From Cytobacillus oceanisediminis (GTDB lineage Bacteria; Bacillota; Bacilli; Bacillales; Cytobacillaceae): a stretch of 64,000 bases of DNA. The translations under genes were made by a program, and so were the position numbers. Of the stretch, positions 8,630 through 17,503 are shown piece after piece. The DNA is taken from the NCBI RefSeq assembly GCF_022811925.1, contig NZ_CP065511.1:1295501-1359500 (forward strand). Direction: 5' to 3'. Position 1 is the first letter of the stretch; every line of letters begins with the position of its first letter. The notes beneath the pieces were generated by a model, which saw nothing but the letters and a program-made list of their open reading frames with translations, was not told the origin of the DNA and did no database searches.

Positions 8630-9106
8630 TTACAATAATTTCGTCAAATCATCCTCGATTTTTCCTGGTTCAGTTGTAGGTGCATACCGTTCTACAACCT
8701 GGCCATTCCGGTCCACGAGGAATTTAGTAAAGTTCCACTTAATGTTTTTAGAAAGAATTCCCTTTTTCTGTTCTTTTAGGTAAGCAAATAATGGGTCAGT
8801 ATTGTCACCATTTACATCAATTTTAGCGAAGATCGGAAAGGATACACCATAATTAAGCTGGCAGAACTCAGTGGTTTCCTCAATATTATCAAATTCCTGG
8901 TTATTGAACTGATCACAAGGAAACCCAAGAATTTCAACTCCGCTGTCTTTATACTTTTCATAAAGCTCCTGCAGTCCTTTGAATTGTGGCGTTAATCCGC
9001 ATTTGCTTGCTGTGTTTACAATAATCAGAGGTTTGCCTTCATATTCTTTCAGAGATTTCAATTCACCATTTGTTTTTTTGACTTCAAAATCATAAACCGT
9101 TGTCAT
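8630..9106 (-). CDS. Glutathione peroxidase family thiol peroxidase
   Basis: A 158-residue thioredoxin-fold peroxidase of the Gpx/BsaA type. The peroxidatic cysteine is in [11 protein letters not shown] (Cys36), with the second conserved motif [11 protein letters not shown] near 86-96 and the catalytic Trp-Asn in KWNFTKFL near 123-130. Bacilli make bacillithiol rather than glutathione, so electrons most likely come from thioredoxin, with the cysteine in PCDQF as resolving residue. It is the first gene of the reverse-strand pair with ohrR. A palindromic operator candidate lies 20 bases upstream of its start, and TAGGAGGT precedes the ATG. Confidence 0.92.
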   Translation of the reverse strand: MTTVYDFEVKKTNGELKSLKEYEGKPLIIVNTASKCGLTPQFKGLQELYEKYKDSGVEILGFPCDQFNNQEFDNIEETTEFCQLNYGVSFPIFAKIDVNGDNTDPLFAYLKEQKKGILSKNIKWNFTKFLVDRNGQVVERYAPTTEPGKIEDDLTKLL

Positions 9107-9125
9107 AAGGATACCTCCTATTTTT

Positions 9126-9139
9126 AATCGTGTACGATT
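9126..9139. promoter_or_regulatory. Candidate OhrR/MarR operator upstream of gpx-ohrR
   Basis: AATCG-TGTA-CGATT inverted repeat, followed by a second ATCGTTT-like half about 10 bases away, in the AT-rich gap just upstream of the peroxidase start. Location and symmetry suit autoregulation by OhrR. The arms differ from the TACAATT core reported for Bacillus subtilis OhrR, so the assignment is inferred. Confidence 0.45.
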
Positions 9140-9251
9140 TAATTTTAAACGATCTAAATTCCATTTGCAAACAAATCAGCTTTTTGTGAAACTAACATTA
9201 AAGTTCATTCGTAGGAATGATAGATTTCCAATTCATTTACAAAGGGTGATC

Positions 9252-10317
9252 ATGATGTTGGACGAAATGCGGGAAGCAATTGAGAAACTCCCGGAGAGGG
9301 GAGCGAAGAGCTATTTATTCCACATATTGCTTCGGGTCCACTTATTGAAAAATAGCACTGATTCTCAGGAAGAGATACTTGAACTGCTTAATGATATTCA
9401 AAAAAGGATACTCTTTTATTCTCAAAAAAAGAAAATTGGAGTGGGAATATGAAACATACCACATCGTGTGCGGAGAATCACCGGCAGGAGCTTTAAAGGT
9501 AGGGCTGAGTAAAGAAAATAAGGTGATTGGCTTTCCTGATTTCTTTAGCAATGGGCCTCTCTGCAAGCCGCATGAAGAAGTGGGCAGAAAAAAGCGATTA
9601 GAATGGCTGATGGATCACATTAATATGCATGAAGATTACCTGGAAATGAGATATGAAAGAAAAATAGCCAAAGCACTTGAAGAGATAGATGCAATTCCTG
9701 CGGGAAAACCGATCGTTATTTGGACAGCTGACAACGCAGACGAACAAACGGGTTTGCGGTATTTCCTTCACTTATTAAGAAACAAAGAAAATAATGTGCA
9801 TGTTATTAATACTGCTCAGTCATATAAGGAGCTTTTCCCTGCGAAAAAGCATCAATCCATTTTAAGGCACTCAGGTGAAGCAGATCCAGAGAAGCTGAAG
9901 GTGATATTAGAAAAAAACATAGGAAGTCCTTTATCACCTGAAGAAAGAAACAGTTTTGTATCTGATTGGCAGGCACTCTCAAAGACAAAGGAAGTATTGC
10001 GTATATGGGAAGATAATGAAATACATAGTGTACCAGAGAGTTATTTTGATGAATATATCATCGAGTCAGCCAAAAAGCTTCATAAAAGCAATAAAGGTTT
10101 TATAAAATCAGCCAGATTAATTGGTGAAGTGATTGGGCATCTGGATGAGCCAATTGGTGATGGCTTTGCCGAGTATAGAGTAAGATCCTTAATTTATAAC
10201 GGAATTTTTGCCATAAAGGGAATTCCGAAAAGTATGAGGTATTATAGCATTAAGCTAAAAGGATTAAAAACCAAAAACGGAGACCGTCCGTCATCAGATT
10301 ATTTGCTGAAACTTTAG
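9252..10317 (+). pseudogene. DUF1835 + DUF3658 protein, frameshifted at an A7 tract
   Basis: The N-terminal part (MLDEMREAIEKLPERGAKSY onward) starts at ATG 9252 after AAAGGGTGA and runs to a stop at 9452. The main body, YHIVCGESPAGALKVGLSK with the DUF1835 strand KPIVIWTADNADEQTGLRYF and a C-terminal DUF3658-like region, is in the next frame and ends at 10317. In Bacillus homologues the two parts are one protein, and the frames overlap at a run of seven A at about 9423-9430. A one-base slip there would restore about 355 residues. Read alone, the body has no convincing start. DUF1835 proteins are of unknown function. Sequencing error, real mutation or slippage at the homopolymer are all possible. 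Confidence 0.75.
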
Positions 10318-10471
10318 TATATGATTTATGCTGAAGCCTAATGTACGCAGGAAGGAGCAGGAAGGATAGCCTCCTCCTTATTTTATGGATTAACCGCTTA
10401 CAAATTAGCGTTTGTCTCACCGCACATATTACTATAAAATCATAGGTAGATACATAATGGGGTGAACATGA

Positions 10472-11191
10472 TTGAATTATAGACGTATTAAACCGCGCAA
10501 AATATATGAAGAATTGGCTGAAGCCATTATGGATATGATAAAAGCTGGTGATCTGAAGCCGGGTGATAAGCTCGATTCTGTCCAACAGCTGGCTGAGAAC
10601 TTTCAGGTTGGCCGTTCGGCGGTACGGGAGGCCCTAAGTGCATTGCGGGCTATGGGCCTGGTTGAAATGCATCAGGGGGAAGGTACCTATGTCCGTGAAT
10701 TCAATTCAAATATGCTTAAGTTTCCTGTGCAAATAGCTGTCTTAATGAAAAAAGACGATGTGAAAAATTTGCTTGAGGTTCGCAGAATTCTTGAAGTAGG
10801 AGCAGTTGAAGCCGCTGCGTCAAGGCGGACGGAAGAGCATCTTGCCGAAATCAAAGAAGCATTGGAGCAAATGAAAAATGCTAATGATGAAGAACTGGGT
10901 GAAGAAGCTGACTTTCGTTTTCATATGGCCATCGCAAGAGCATCCCAAAATGATTTGCTGATCAGCCTCATGAACAATGTTTCGGAAATGATGGTCACAA
11001 CCATGCGTGAAACCCGCAGGCTATGGCTTTATTCGGAAAAATCCACACTTGGCCGGCTGACCCTTGAGCATGCCAGCATTTATGAGGCAATTGAGCAAAG
11101 GAATGGTGCAAGAGCACAAAAACTATTGCTTCAGCATCTTCAAAGTGTGGAAGAAGTATTAATGGAATACTTTCAGGAAATTGAAATGTAA
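10472..11191 (+). CDS. lutR: Lactate utilisation regulator LutR (FadR-subfamily GntR)
   Basis: GntR-type repressor of lactate utilisation genes. The 239-residue product has an N-terminal winged helix (KIYEELAEAIMDMIKAGDLK, with the recognition helix in VGRSAVREALSALRAMGLVE and the wing QGEGTYV) and a C-terminal all-helical FCD effector domain with its metal-binding residues. The TTG start at 10472 follows GGGGTGA; an ATG three bases upstream runs straight into a stop. It precedes lutP and lutABC on the same strand. Two near-identical GTCATC-W-GATGAC sites in front of lutP and lutA are its expected targets. A terminator follows, so it is transcribed on its own. Confidence 0.92.
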   Translation: MNYRRIKPRKIYEELAEAIMDMIKAGDLKPGDKLDSVQQLAENFQVGRSAVREALSALRAMGLVEMHQGEGTYVREFNSNMLKFPVQIAVLMKKDDVKNLLEVRRILEVGAVEAAASRRTEEHLAEIKEALEQMKNANDEELGEEADFRFHMAIARASQNDLLISLMNNVSEMMVTTMRETRRLWLYSEKSTLGRLTLEHASIYEAIEQRNGARAQKLLLQHLQSVEEVLMEYFQEIEM

Positions 11192-11199
11192 TGGAAGTG

Positions 11200-11227
11200 C
11201 CCAATCGTAATTCTTACGATTGGGTTT
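11200..11227 (+). terminator. Rho-independent terminator after lutR
   Basis: Perfect CCCAATCGTAA / TTACGATTGGG stem with a three-base loop, then TTTAATT. Confidence 0.85.
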
Positions 11228-11255
11228 AATTCTGCAAATTATTCGAAATATTCTA

Positions 11256-11284
11256 TTGAGATATGAAAACGTTTTATTTATACT
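11256..11284 (+). promoter_or_regulatory. SigA-type promoter of lutP with embedded cre-like site
   Basis: TTGAGA (11256-11261), a 17-base spacer and TATACT (11279-11284). The spacer contains TGAAAACGTTTTAT (11264-11277), which closely matches the CcpA cre consensus, so glucose repression by CcpA is likely. Confidence 0.65.
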
Positions 11285-11299
11285 GTTTAATATACTAAA

Positions 11300-11312
11300 G
11301 TCATCAGATGAC
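11300..11312. promoter_or_regulatory. LutR operator in front of lutP
   Basis: Perfect palindrome GTCATC-A-GATGAC. It contains the TCATC-N-GATGA inverted repeat reported for Bacillus LutR, lies just downstream of the lutP promoter, and is duplicated in front of lutA. Confidence 0.85.
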
Positions 11313-11373
11313 CTGTTAATAGGATTAATTTCACAAGTGAAGTAATCCTTCATCATGAAAGGGGAAATGAAAT

Positions 11374-13158
11374 TTGAGTATTGGTTCATTAGCTATAATT
11401 GCTACATTGCCTATTGTTTCAGTCTTTCTATTTTTAGTTATATTACGTTGGCCAGCTAAGAGGGCTATGCCGGTTTCTCTAATTCTGACCATCCTTATGG
11501 CCATGTTCATTTGGAAAGTTCCGGGAAATCAAATAGCTGCAGCCATTGTAAAAGGGGTTGTCACGGCGCTTGAAGTGGGAGTGATTGTATTTGGTGCGAT
11601 CCTGCTGCTGAACACACTGAAAGCAAGCGGTGTTATTTTTACCATTCGTAAAGGTTTTATGAGCATTTCCCCTGACCGCCGTGTCCAAACGATTATCGTT
11701 TGCTGGTTATTCGGATCTTTCCTGGAAGGGGCAGCTGGCTGGGGTGCTCCAGCCACTATAGTTGGCCCTCTTTTAGTTGCGATTGGCTTTCCGGCAATGG
11801 GTGCAGTTATGGTCGCGCTTATTCTGCAATCCACACCCGTTTCCTATGGGGCTGTAGGAACACCGATATTAATCGGGGTCCATTCAGGGCTGAAGGATTC
11901 GCCTCTTGTTCAAAGCTATATTGCTGAGCAAGGCACGACATTTGATGCCTACATAAATGCAATCGGAGGACAGGTTGCCCTGATTCATGGTGTCATCGGC
12001 ATATTTATTCCATTATTTATGGTAACAATGCTGACTTACTTCTTCGGAAAAAATAAATCAATTGCAGAAGGGCTGGCCATTTGGAAGTTTGCCGTTTTTG
12101 CAGGTTTGGCCTTTACAGTCCCATATGCTTTAGTTGCCAATTTACTGGGTCCTGAATTTCCATCTTTGATTGGCGGTTTAATCGGCCTGGCGATTGTGGT
12201 GCCAGCCGCTAAAAAAGGTTTATTTACCCCTGCAAAAGCATGGGACTTCGAAGAAAAAAGCCATTGGAATCCTTCATGGACGGGCTCACTTGATGTGGAC
12301 GTGGCAGACAAACCAAAGAAACAAGTATCATTTCTGGCTGCCTGGCTGCCATACCTGCTGGTTGCTGTTCTATTAGTTTTAACACGTGTGCAATACTTGC
12401 CGTTCTCGGCCTGGCTTCAAGCCTTTGTCCTGAAATTTGAGAGCGTTTTCGGGACGGCTATAACAATTGAATCCAAGCCGCTAAATCTTCCTGGTGTCAT
12501 TTTTATTGTTGTATCCTTGCTTTCAATCTTTATTTTTAAAATGAATGTGAGAGATTACGGACGGGCAGTAAAAGACTCTTTTAAAACGATTGTCAGTGCA
12601 ATGGCTGCTCTGGTATTTGCGGTCCCAATGGTCCAGGTATTTATCAACTCAGGAATCAATGCAGCCGATTTTACTAGCATGCCACTGGCATTGGCAGAGG
12701 GAATCTCCAATATATTCGGGAGCTATTGGCCACTTGCGGCGCCAACAATCGGTGCGATTGGAGCATTTGCTGCAGGAAGCAATACAGTAAGCAACATGAT
12801 GTTCTCTTTGTTTCAATTCGGAGTAGCTGATAATATCCTTGCTTCTCCCGCCACCATTGTTGCCTTGCAGGCTGTCGGCGGGGCAGCGGGTAACATGATT
12901 TGTGTCCATAATGTTGTTGCCGCTTCATCTTCTGCCGGGTTAATAGGAAGGGAAGGAAGCTTAATACGAAAAACGCTTATCCCAATGACTTTCTATGTTA
13001 TTTTTGCAGGCGGAATCGGGTATGTGGCCATCAATGGAATTGGCATGAATATTGGAACGCTTATCCTGGCCGCAGTGGCAGTATTCATTGCAGTTTTTAT
13101 TGCCAAAGGCCAGAAACAGAACAGAATGGAAGATAAAAGGCTGAAAAAGTCAGCATAA
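11374..13158 (+). CDS. lutP: L-lactate permease (LctP family)
   Basis: A 594-residue, roughly 12-14-segment membrane transporter of the lactate permease family, which imports L-lactate and related hydroxy acids with protons. Family motifs include [58 protein letters not shown] and the late [20 protein letters not shown]. Length is slightly above the 541-563 residues of the Bacillus subtilis homologues. A stretch around 300-325 looks like a cytoplasmic loop. The gene starts at TTG 11374 after GAAAGGGGAAA. It has a SigA promoter with a cre-like site and a LutR operator, so it should respond to lactate and be repressed by glucose. Confidence 0.95.
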   Translation: MSIGSLAIIATLPIVSVFLFLVILRWPAKRAMPVSLILTILMAMFIWKVPGNQIAAAIVKGVVTALEVGVIVFGAILLLNTLKASGVIFTIRKGFMSISPDRRVQTIIVCWLFGSFLEGAAGWGAPATIVGPLLVAIGFPAMGAVMVALILQSTPVSYGAVGTPILIGVHSGLKDSPLVQSYIAEQGTTFDAYINAIGGQVALIHGVIGIFIPLFMVTMLTYFFGKNKSIAEGLAIWKFAVFAGLAFTVPYALVANLLGPEFPSLIGGLIGLAIVVPAAKKGLFTPAKAWDFEEKSHWNPSWTGSLDVDVADKPKKQVSFLAAWLPYLLVAVLLVLTRVQYLPFSAWLQAFVLKFESVFGTAITIESKPLNLPGVIFIVVSLLSIFIFKMNVRDYGRAVKDSFKTIVSAMAALVFAVPMVQVFINSGINAADFTSMPLALAEGISNIFGSYWPLAAPTIGAIGAFAAGSNTVSNMMFSLFQFGVADNILASPATIVALQAVGGAAGNMICVHNVVAASSSAGLIGREGSLIRKTLIPMTFYVIFAGGIGYVAINGIGMNIGTLILAAVAVFIAVFIAKGQKQNRMEDKRLKKSA

Positions 13159-13199
13159 TGGTGCAAGCTCCATTGAGGGGCTTGCTATATTACACTAAA

Positions 13200-13212
13200 G
13201 TCATCTGATGAC
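13200..13212. promoter_or_regulatory. LutR operator in front of lutABC
   Basis: Palindrome GTCATC-T-GATGAC. The surrounding 24 bases match the site before lutP except for the central base. A SigA-like promoter follows at once: TTGACT (13216-13221), 17 bases, TAAACT (13239-13244), so bound LutR would hinder RNA polymerase. Confidence 0.85.
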
Positions 13213-13297
13213 CTGTTGACTGTGCGGAAATCTGGGCTTAAACTTAGTTAAGACCAAGAATGAATATATTTACTTGAAGAAAGTAAAGGTGAGATCT

Positions 13298-14014
13298 ATG
13301 AAAGTATCATTATTTGTAACCTGTTTAATAGATATTTTTCAGACGGATGTAGGAATGGATACATTAGAATTACTGGAAAAGCTGGGCTGCGAAGTAGATT
13401 TTCCAGAAAAGCAGACATGCTGCGGGCAGCCTGCCTATAATAGCGGATATGTGGATAAGGCGAAAGAATCCATGAAGCATATGATTACTGTTTTCGAACC
13501 TTCAGATTATGTTGTAACTCCTTCGGGATCATGCGGAACTATGTTCAGAGAGTATCCGCACGTTTTTAAAGGAGACCCAGTGTGGGAGCCGCGCGCCAAA
13601 AAATTAGCTGAAAAAACGTATGAACTGACACAGTTTATCGTGGATGTTTTAGGAGTGGAGGACGTAGGGGCAAAGCTGAATGGCATAGCGACCTACCACA
13701 CTTCATGTCATATGACGAGATTATTTGGTGTAAAGGAAGCTCCAATGAAGCTGCTGAGTAATGTAGAAGGGCTTGAGATGAAGCCGCTCGCACATAACTA
13801 TAATTGCTGCGGCTTTGGAGGAACCTTCTCGGTGAAGATGACGGAAATCTCTGAGCAGATGGTAGATGAAAAGGTTCAGAGTGCTGAAGATTGCGGAGCA
13901 GAAATTCTAATAGGAGCCGACTGTGGCTGCTTGATGAACATTGGCGGAAGAATTGACAGAAAAGGGAAGCCGATTAAGGTGATGCATATTGCCTCTGTAT
14001 TAAATAGCAGATAG
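13298..14014 (+). CDS. lutA: Lactate utilisation protein A (CCG-domain Fe-S protein)
   Basis: First subunit of the LutABC complex, which oxidises L-lactate to pyruvate on the cytoplasmic side of the membrane. The 238-residue product has two CCG (cysteine-rich) domains: [12 protein letters not shown] near residue 35 and [12 protein letters not shown] near 168, plus a HTSCHMTRL segment. These cysteines are expected to hold an Fe-S or related redox centre. I start at ATG 13298 (AAAGGTGAG upstream), which reproduces the MKVSLFVTC start of the Bacillus subtilis protein. The longer frame from 13274 lacks a ribosome binding site. lutB follows 18 bases later. Confidence 0.95.
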   Translation: MKVSLFVTCLIDIFQTDVGMDTLELLEKLGCEVDFPEKQTCCGQPAYNSGYVDKAKESMKHMITVFEPSDYVVTPSGSCGTMFREYPHVFKGDPVWEPRAKKLAEKTYELTQFIVDVLGVEDVGAKLNGIATYHTSCHMTRLFGVKEAPMKLLSNVEGLEMKPLAHNYNCCGFGGTFSVKMTEISEQMVDEKVQSAEDCGAEILIGADCGCLMNIGGRIDRKGKPIKVMHIASVLNSR

Positions 14015-14032
14015 GAAAAGGGGGAACCACAA

Positions 14033-15460
14033 ATGGCTATGAAAATAGGGGAAAAACCTTTTAAAGAGCGTGTTACTGACGGTATAGGTGATATGTTCAT
14101 GCGCGGTGCTGTTTCCTCTGCACAGGGGCGTTTTCGCAGCGGAAGGCTAAATGCAGCTGAAGAATTAGGGAATTGGGAGGAATGGCGCAAGCTGGGTGAA
14201 GAAATTCGGACCCATACGATTGAGAACCTGGATTATTATCTGGAACTCCTGAGCGAAAATGTTTCAAAGCGCGGAGGGAATGTTTTTTTCGCTGAAACAG
14301 CTGAAGAGGCAAATGAGTATATTACCAATGTTGTAAAAAAGAAAAATGGTAAAAAGGTTGTCAAATCCAAGTCAATGGTGACCGAAGAAATTAATATGAA
14401 CGAAGCACTTGAAAAAGCTGGCTGTGAAGTCATTGAAAGCGACCTTGGCGAGTGGATTCTGCAAGTGGATGATCATGATCCCCCGTCCCATATCGTTACA
14501 CCGGCCCTTCATAAAAATAAAGAACAAATCCGCGATGTTTTCAGGGATAAATTAGGCTATGAGAAAACTGAGAATCCAGAAGAGCTTGCATTATTCGCCC
14601 GGGAAAAACTGCGGGAAGAGTTTCTTCAGGCGGATATTGGCATTACGGGATGCAATTTTGCCATTGCCGAATCCGGAACGATTTCCCTGGTGACAAATGA
14701 AGGAAATGCGCGGATGGTGACAACCATTCCAAAAACGCAAATTACTGTAATGGGAATGGAGCGGATTGTACCCACATGGGAAGAGATGGAGGTTTTGGTA
14801 AGCCTGCTGACCCGTGCGGCAGTCGGGCAGAAACTGACAAGTTATATAACTGCATTAACTGGACCTAAGCAAGAGGGAGAAATAGATGGCCCTGAAGAAT
14901 TCCATCTGGTTATTGTCGATAATGGCCGATCAAAAATTTTAGGAACAGCTTTCCAGTCTATCCTTCACTGTATCCGCTGTGCAGCCTGCATTAATGTCTG
15001 TCCGGTCTATCGCCATGTCGGCGGTCATTCCTATGGATCCATCTATCCGGGCCCGGTTGGAGCGGTATTGACTCCGCTTCTTGGCGGATATGATGACTAT
15101 AAAGAGCTGCCATATGCTTCAACGCTGTGTGCAGCATGTACGGAAGCCTGTCCGGTGAAAATCCCATTGCACGAGCATTTGCTCCGCCACCGCCAGGAGA
15201 TTGTTGAAAAAGAAGGCAGAGCACCGGTATTTGAAAATTTATCAATGAAGGCATTCAGTCTCGGCACAGCTTCACCTTCCATGTACAATATCGGATCAAA
15301 GCTCGCACCGAAAGCGCTGGGAGCATTTACAAAGGATGAAAAAATTTCTGATGGCCCCGGTCCACTGAAAAATTGGACAGAAATCCGCGACTTCCCTGCT
15401 CCTAAGAAAGACAGGTTCAGAGATTTATATAAAAAAAGAAAGAAAGAGAGGGGAGAATGA
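14033..15460 (+). CDS. lutB: Lactate utilisation protein B (iron-sulfur subunit)
   Basis: A 475-residue subunit of the lactate oxidation complex, combining an N-terminal LUD-type domain (with [20 protein letters not shown] near 203-222) and a C-terminal ferredoxin-like region. Two [4Fe-4S] motifs are visible: [17 protein letters not shown] near 311-327 and [14 protein letters not shown] near 363-376. It transfers electrons from lactate towards the quinone pool. The ribosome binding site AAAGGGGGAA precedes the ATG. The stop overlaps the lutC start (ATGA), so translation is coupled. Confidence 0.95.
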   Translation: MAMKIGEKPFKERVTDGIGDMFMRGAVSSAQGRFRSGRLNAAEELGNWEEWRKLGEEIRTHTIENLDYYLELLSENVSKRGGNVFFAETAEEANEYITNVVKKKNGKKVVKSKSMVTEEINMNEALEKAGCEVIESDLGEWILQVDDHDPPSHIVTPALHKNKEQIRDVFRDKLGYEKTENPEELALFAREKLREEFLQADIGITGCNFAIAESGTISLVTNEGNARMVTTIPKTQITVMGMERIVPTWEEMEVLVSLLTRAAVGQKLTSYITALTGPKQEGEIDGPEEFHLVIVDNGRSKILGTAFQSILHCIRCAACINVCPVYRHVGGHSYGSIYPGPVGAVLTPLLGGYDDYKELPYASTLCAACTEACPVKIPLHEHLLRHRQEIVEKEGRAPVFENLSMKAFSLGTASPSMYNIGSKLAPKALGAFTKDEKISDGPGPLKNWTEIRDFPAPKKDRFRDLYKKRKKERGE

Positions 15461-16176
15461 TGGCAGCTGGACAAGTGCATAATCGCAATTCTTTCCTTGA
15501 CAATCTGGCAAAAAATCTGGGGAGAAGACGTCTTTCTGAGGTAGAGAAACCTGCATGGAATCATAATCCTCAGTGGGACGTTTTAAAGTGCGCCTCACAG
15601 GACGAGCTTGTAGAGGTTCTGAAGAAGCAATGTTTGCTAATTCATACGGATGTATATGAAACAGCTTTTGCAGAGCTACCTGAACAAATCGGCCGCTTGA
15701 TTAAGGAATATGGCGGCAAATCGGTCGTTACATGGGATGACCCGCGTTTTGAAGAATATGGATTATCTTCCCTCCCTATTGATTTGAATGGCGATGGAAT
15801 AGCAGTCCATGTCTGGGATCAAGAAGGAGGAGAAGAGAATCTTGCTTTCTCCGCACATGCAGACATCGGAATTACCTTTAGTGATGCTGCGCTTGCAGAG
15901 TCAGGAACTGTTGTTTTGTTCAGTGATAAAGGGAAGGGACGAGCAGTAAGCCTTCTTCCAGTGATTTACTTTGCCATTATCCCAAAAAGCACAATTGTTC
16001 CAAGAATGACCCAGGTTGCAAAGCATATCCACACAATGGTGGAGAATGGCGAACCTGTCCCATCCTGTGTAAATTTCATTTCAGGCCCAAGCAACAGTGC
16101 CGATATTGAAATGAATTTAATTGTAGGTGTACATGGTCCTGTGCAGGCTGTATATATCATTGTTAACGATAAATAA
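15457..16176 (+). CDS. lutC: Lactate utilisation protein C (LUD domain)
   Basis: Third subunit of LutABC, a 239-residue LUD-domain protein. The core motif is [20 protein letters not shown] (about 140-159) followed by [20 protein letters not shown], similar to the LUD part of LutB. The ATG at 15457 overlaps the lutB stop by four bases; a second ATG immediately follows. Bacillus lutC proteins are about this length. A hairpin terminator lies just after the stop, closing the lutABC operon. Confidence 0.95.
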   Translation: MMAAGQVHNRNSFLDNLAKNLGRRRLSEVEKPAWNHNPQWDVLKCASQDELVEVLKKQCLLIHTDVYETAFAELPEQIGRLIKEYGGKSVVTWDDPRFEEYGLSSLPIDLNGDGIAVHVWDQEGGEENLAFSAHADIGITFSDAALAESGTVVLFSDKGKGRAVSLLPVIYFAIIPKSTIVPRMTQVAKHIHTMVENGEPVPSCVNFISGPSNSADIEMNLIVGVHGPVQAVYIIVNDK

Positions 16177-16180
16177 AGGA

Positions 16181-16220
16181 GGCTGATCTGCATGCAAAAA
16201 GATGCGGATCAGTCTTTTTA
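16181..16220 (+). terminator. Rho-independent terminator after lutABC
   Basis: Long stem GGCTGATCTGCAT / ATGCGGATCAGTC with one wobble pair and a TTTTTA tail. Confidence 0.85.
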
Positions 16221-16300
16221 AATTGATAAGCCATCTGCTGGAATTTCATGCAGGCTTCATTTATTCTTAATAAAAGAAACGAATAGAAGAGGGATTTATC

Positions 16301-17365
16301 TTGAAAAAGATTTACAGTGATATTATTCAATTCCGCGGAACCCACTTTGATTTTGGTTTCATGCAGGGAGAACTTATAAAGGATTCACTTTCTGTTAAAA
16401 ATCGGGAGGATCAATGGAAGGTAAGAAAGCCGCGTTTTTCAATAAGTGAAGCTGAAGTGAAAGAAGCGATTACGAGGTTTGCACCAGGAATTTGGGATGA
16501 GCTGCTTGGAATACAGGAAGCATTGCAATGGCCGATGGAGCGGGTTTTGAAGGAGTTTGGCGGGTATCGCCTCGATTATGTCCGTTCGGGCTGTTCCATC
16601 CTTACAGGGGCTGACTACCTGATCCGCAATTATGATTACCACCCGAAAACCTATGAAGGACGCTATACCTTTTTTCAGCCATCAGACCAGGGCTATGCGA
16701 TTATGGGCCCCAGCCAGAGGGTGACCGGCCGGATGGATGGCATGAACGAAAAAGGACTGGTGATTGGCTATAATTTTATGAACCGTAAAAAGCCTGCTGA
16801 TGGCTTTATCTGCTGTATGATCGGCCGCCTGATTTTGGAAGCATGTGCAAAAGTGGAAGAAGCGGTTGAGATGCTGAAGGAAATACCGCACCGCCATTCT
16901 TTTACCTATGTGGTGTATGACACAAGCGGAGAGACTTATGCAGTGGAAACATCTCCGAGAGGTGTACAGGTCCGTCAGACAACTGCCTGTACAAACCATT
17001 TTGAAATCATGAAGGATGAAAATCGCAACCATCTAGCTGACAGCATGCGCAGGCTGGATGTCATGAAAAGCCGTCAGGGTGAACGATTAGATGTACATGG
17101 TGCTTTTCGCCTCCTGAATGATAGCGATAAAGGCGTTTTTTCAGATCTTTATGGTAGCTGGGCCGGGACGATTCATACATCAGCCTATCTGCCAGGGGAG
17201 ATGAAAGTCTGGTTTGCGCTCGGCGGCGACAGAGAGCCTGTTATCTTTGACTTCGGGCATTGGCTCGATGGCCAGGATATTGAAATTAATAGAATCACTG
17301 GTGAAGTTGATACGGACATTCCTTTTTTGCATATGGATGAACAGGCGAATTGGTTCAGGAAATGA
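16301..17365 (+). CDS. C45 family peptidase / acyltransferase-like Ntn hydrolase
   Basis: A 354-residue protein related to acyl-CoA:6-aminopenicillanic acid acyltransferase (peptidase family C45), an Ntn-hydrolase fold. The catalytic cysteine is expected to be Cys98 in SGCSILTGADYLIRNYDYHP, exposed by self-cleavage between Gly and Cys. Other features are GRMDGMNEKGLVIGYNFMNR and TACTNHFEI. Bacterial members probably hydrolyse or transfer acyl groups on amides, but the substrate is unknown. The TTG start follows AGAGGGA. The gene is monocistronic, with terminators on both sides. Confidence 0.85.
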   Translation: MKKIYSDIIQFRGTHFDFGFMQGELIKDSLSVKNREDQWKVRKPRFSISEAEVKEAITRFAPGIWDELLGIQEALQWPMERVLKEFGGYRLDYVRSGCSILTGADYLIRNYDYHPKTYEGRYTFFQPSDQGYAIMGPSQRVTGRMDGMNEKGLVIGYNFMNRKKPADGFICCMIGRLILEACAKVEEAVEMLKEIPHRHSFTYVVYDTSGETYAVETSPRGVQVRQTTACTNHFEIMKDENRNHLADSMRRLDVMKSRQGERLDVHGAFRLLNDSDKGVFSDLYGSWAGTIHTSAYLPGEMKVWFALGGDREPVIFDFGHWLDGQDIEINRITGEVDTDIPFLHMDEQANWFRK

Positions 17366-17368
17366 TGA

Positions 17369-17395
17369 AACGGAGAGTTGTGCTCTCCGTTTTTA
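17369..17395 (+). terminator. Rho-independent terminator
   Basis: AACGGAGAG / CTCTCCGTT stem with a five-base loop and T-rich tail after the C45 peptidase gene. Confidence 0.9.
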
Positions 17396-17503
17396 CATTT
17401 TGAAAAATATATTCATCATTTGGACAAACCATCACATTCTTTCATCTCTTTATGTTGTGGTACACTTTATATATGAATTGGATGTAAACTGAGGTGCATA
17501 CAC

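Noticed and set aside
9423..9430. Programmed ribosomal frameshift in the DUF1835 gene
   Set aside because: There is a slippery A run, but I see no downstream stem-loop or internal ribosome binding site that would stimulate frameshifting; mutation or sequencing error is simpler.
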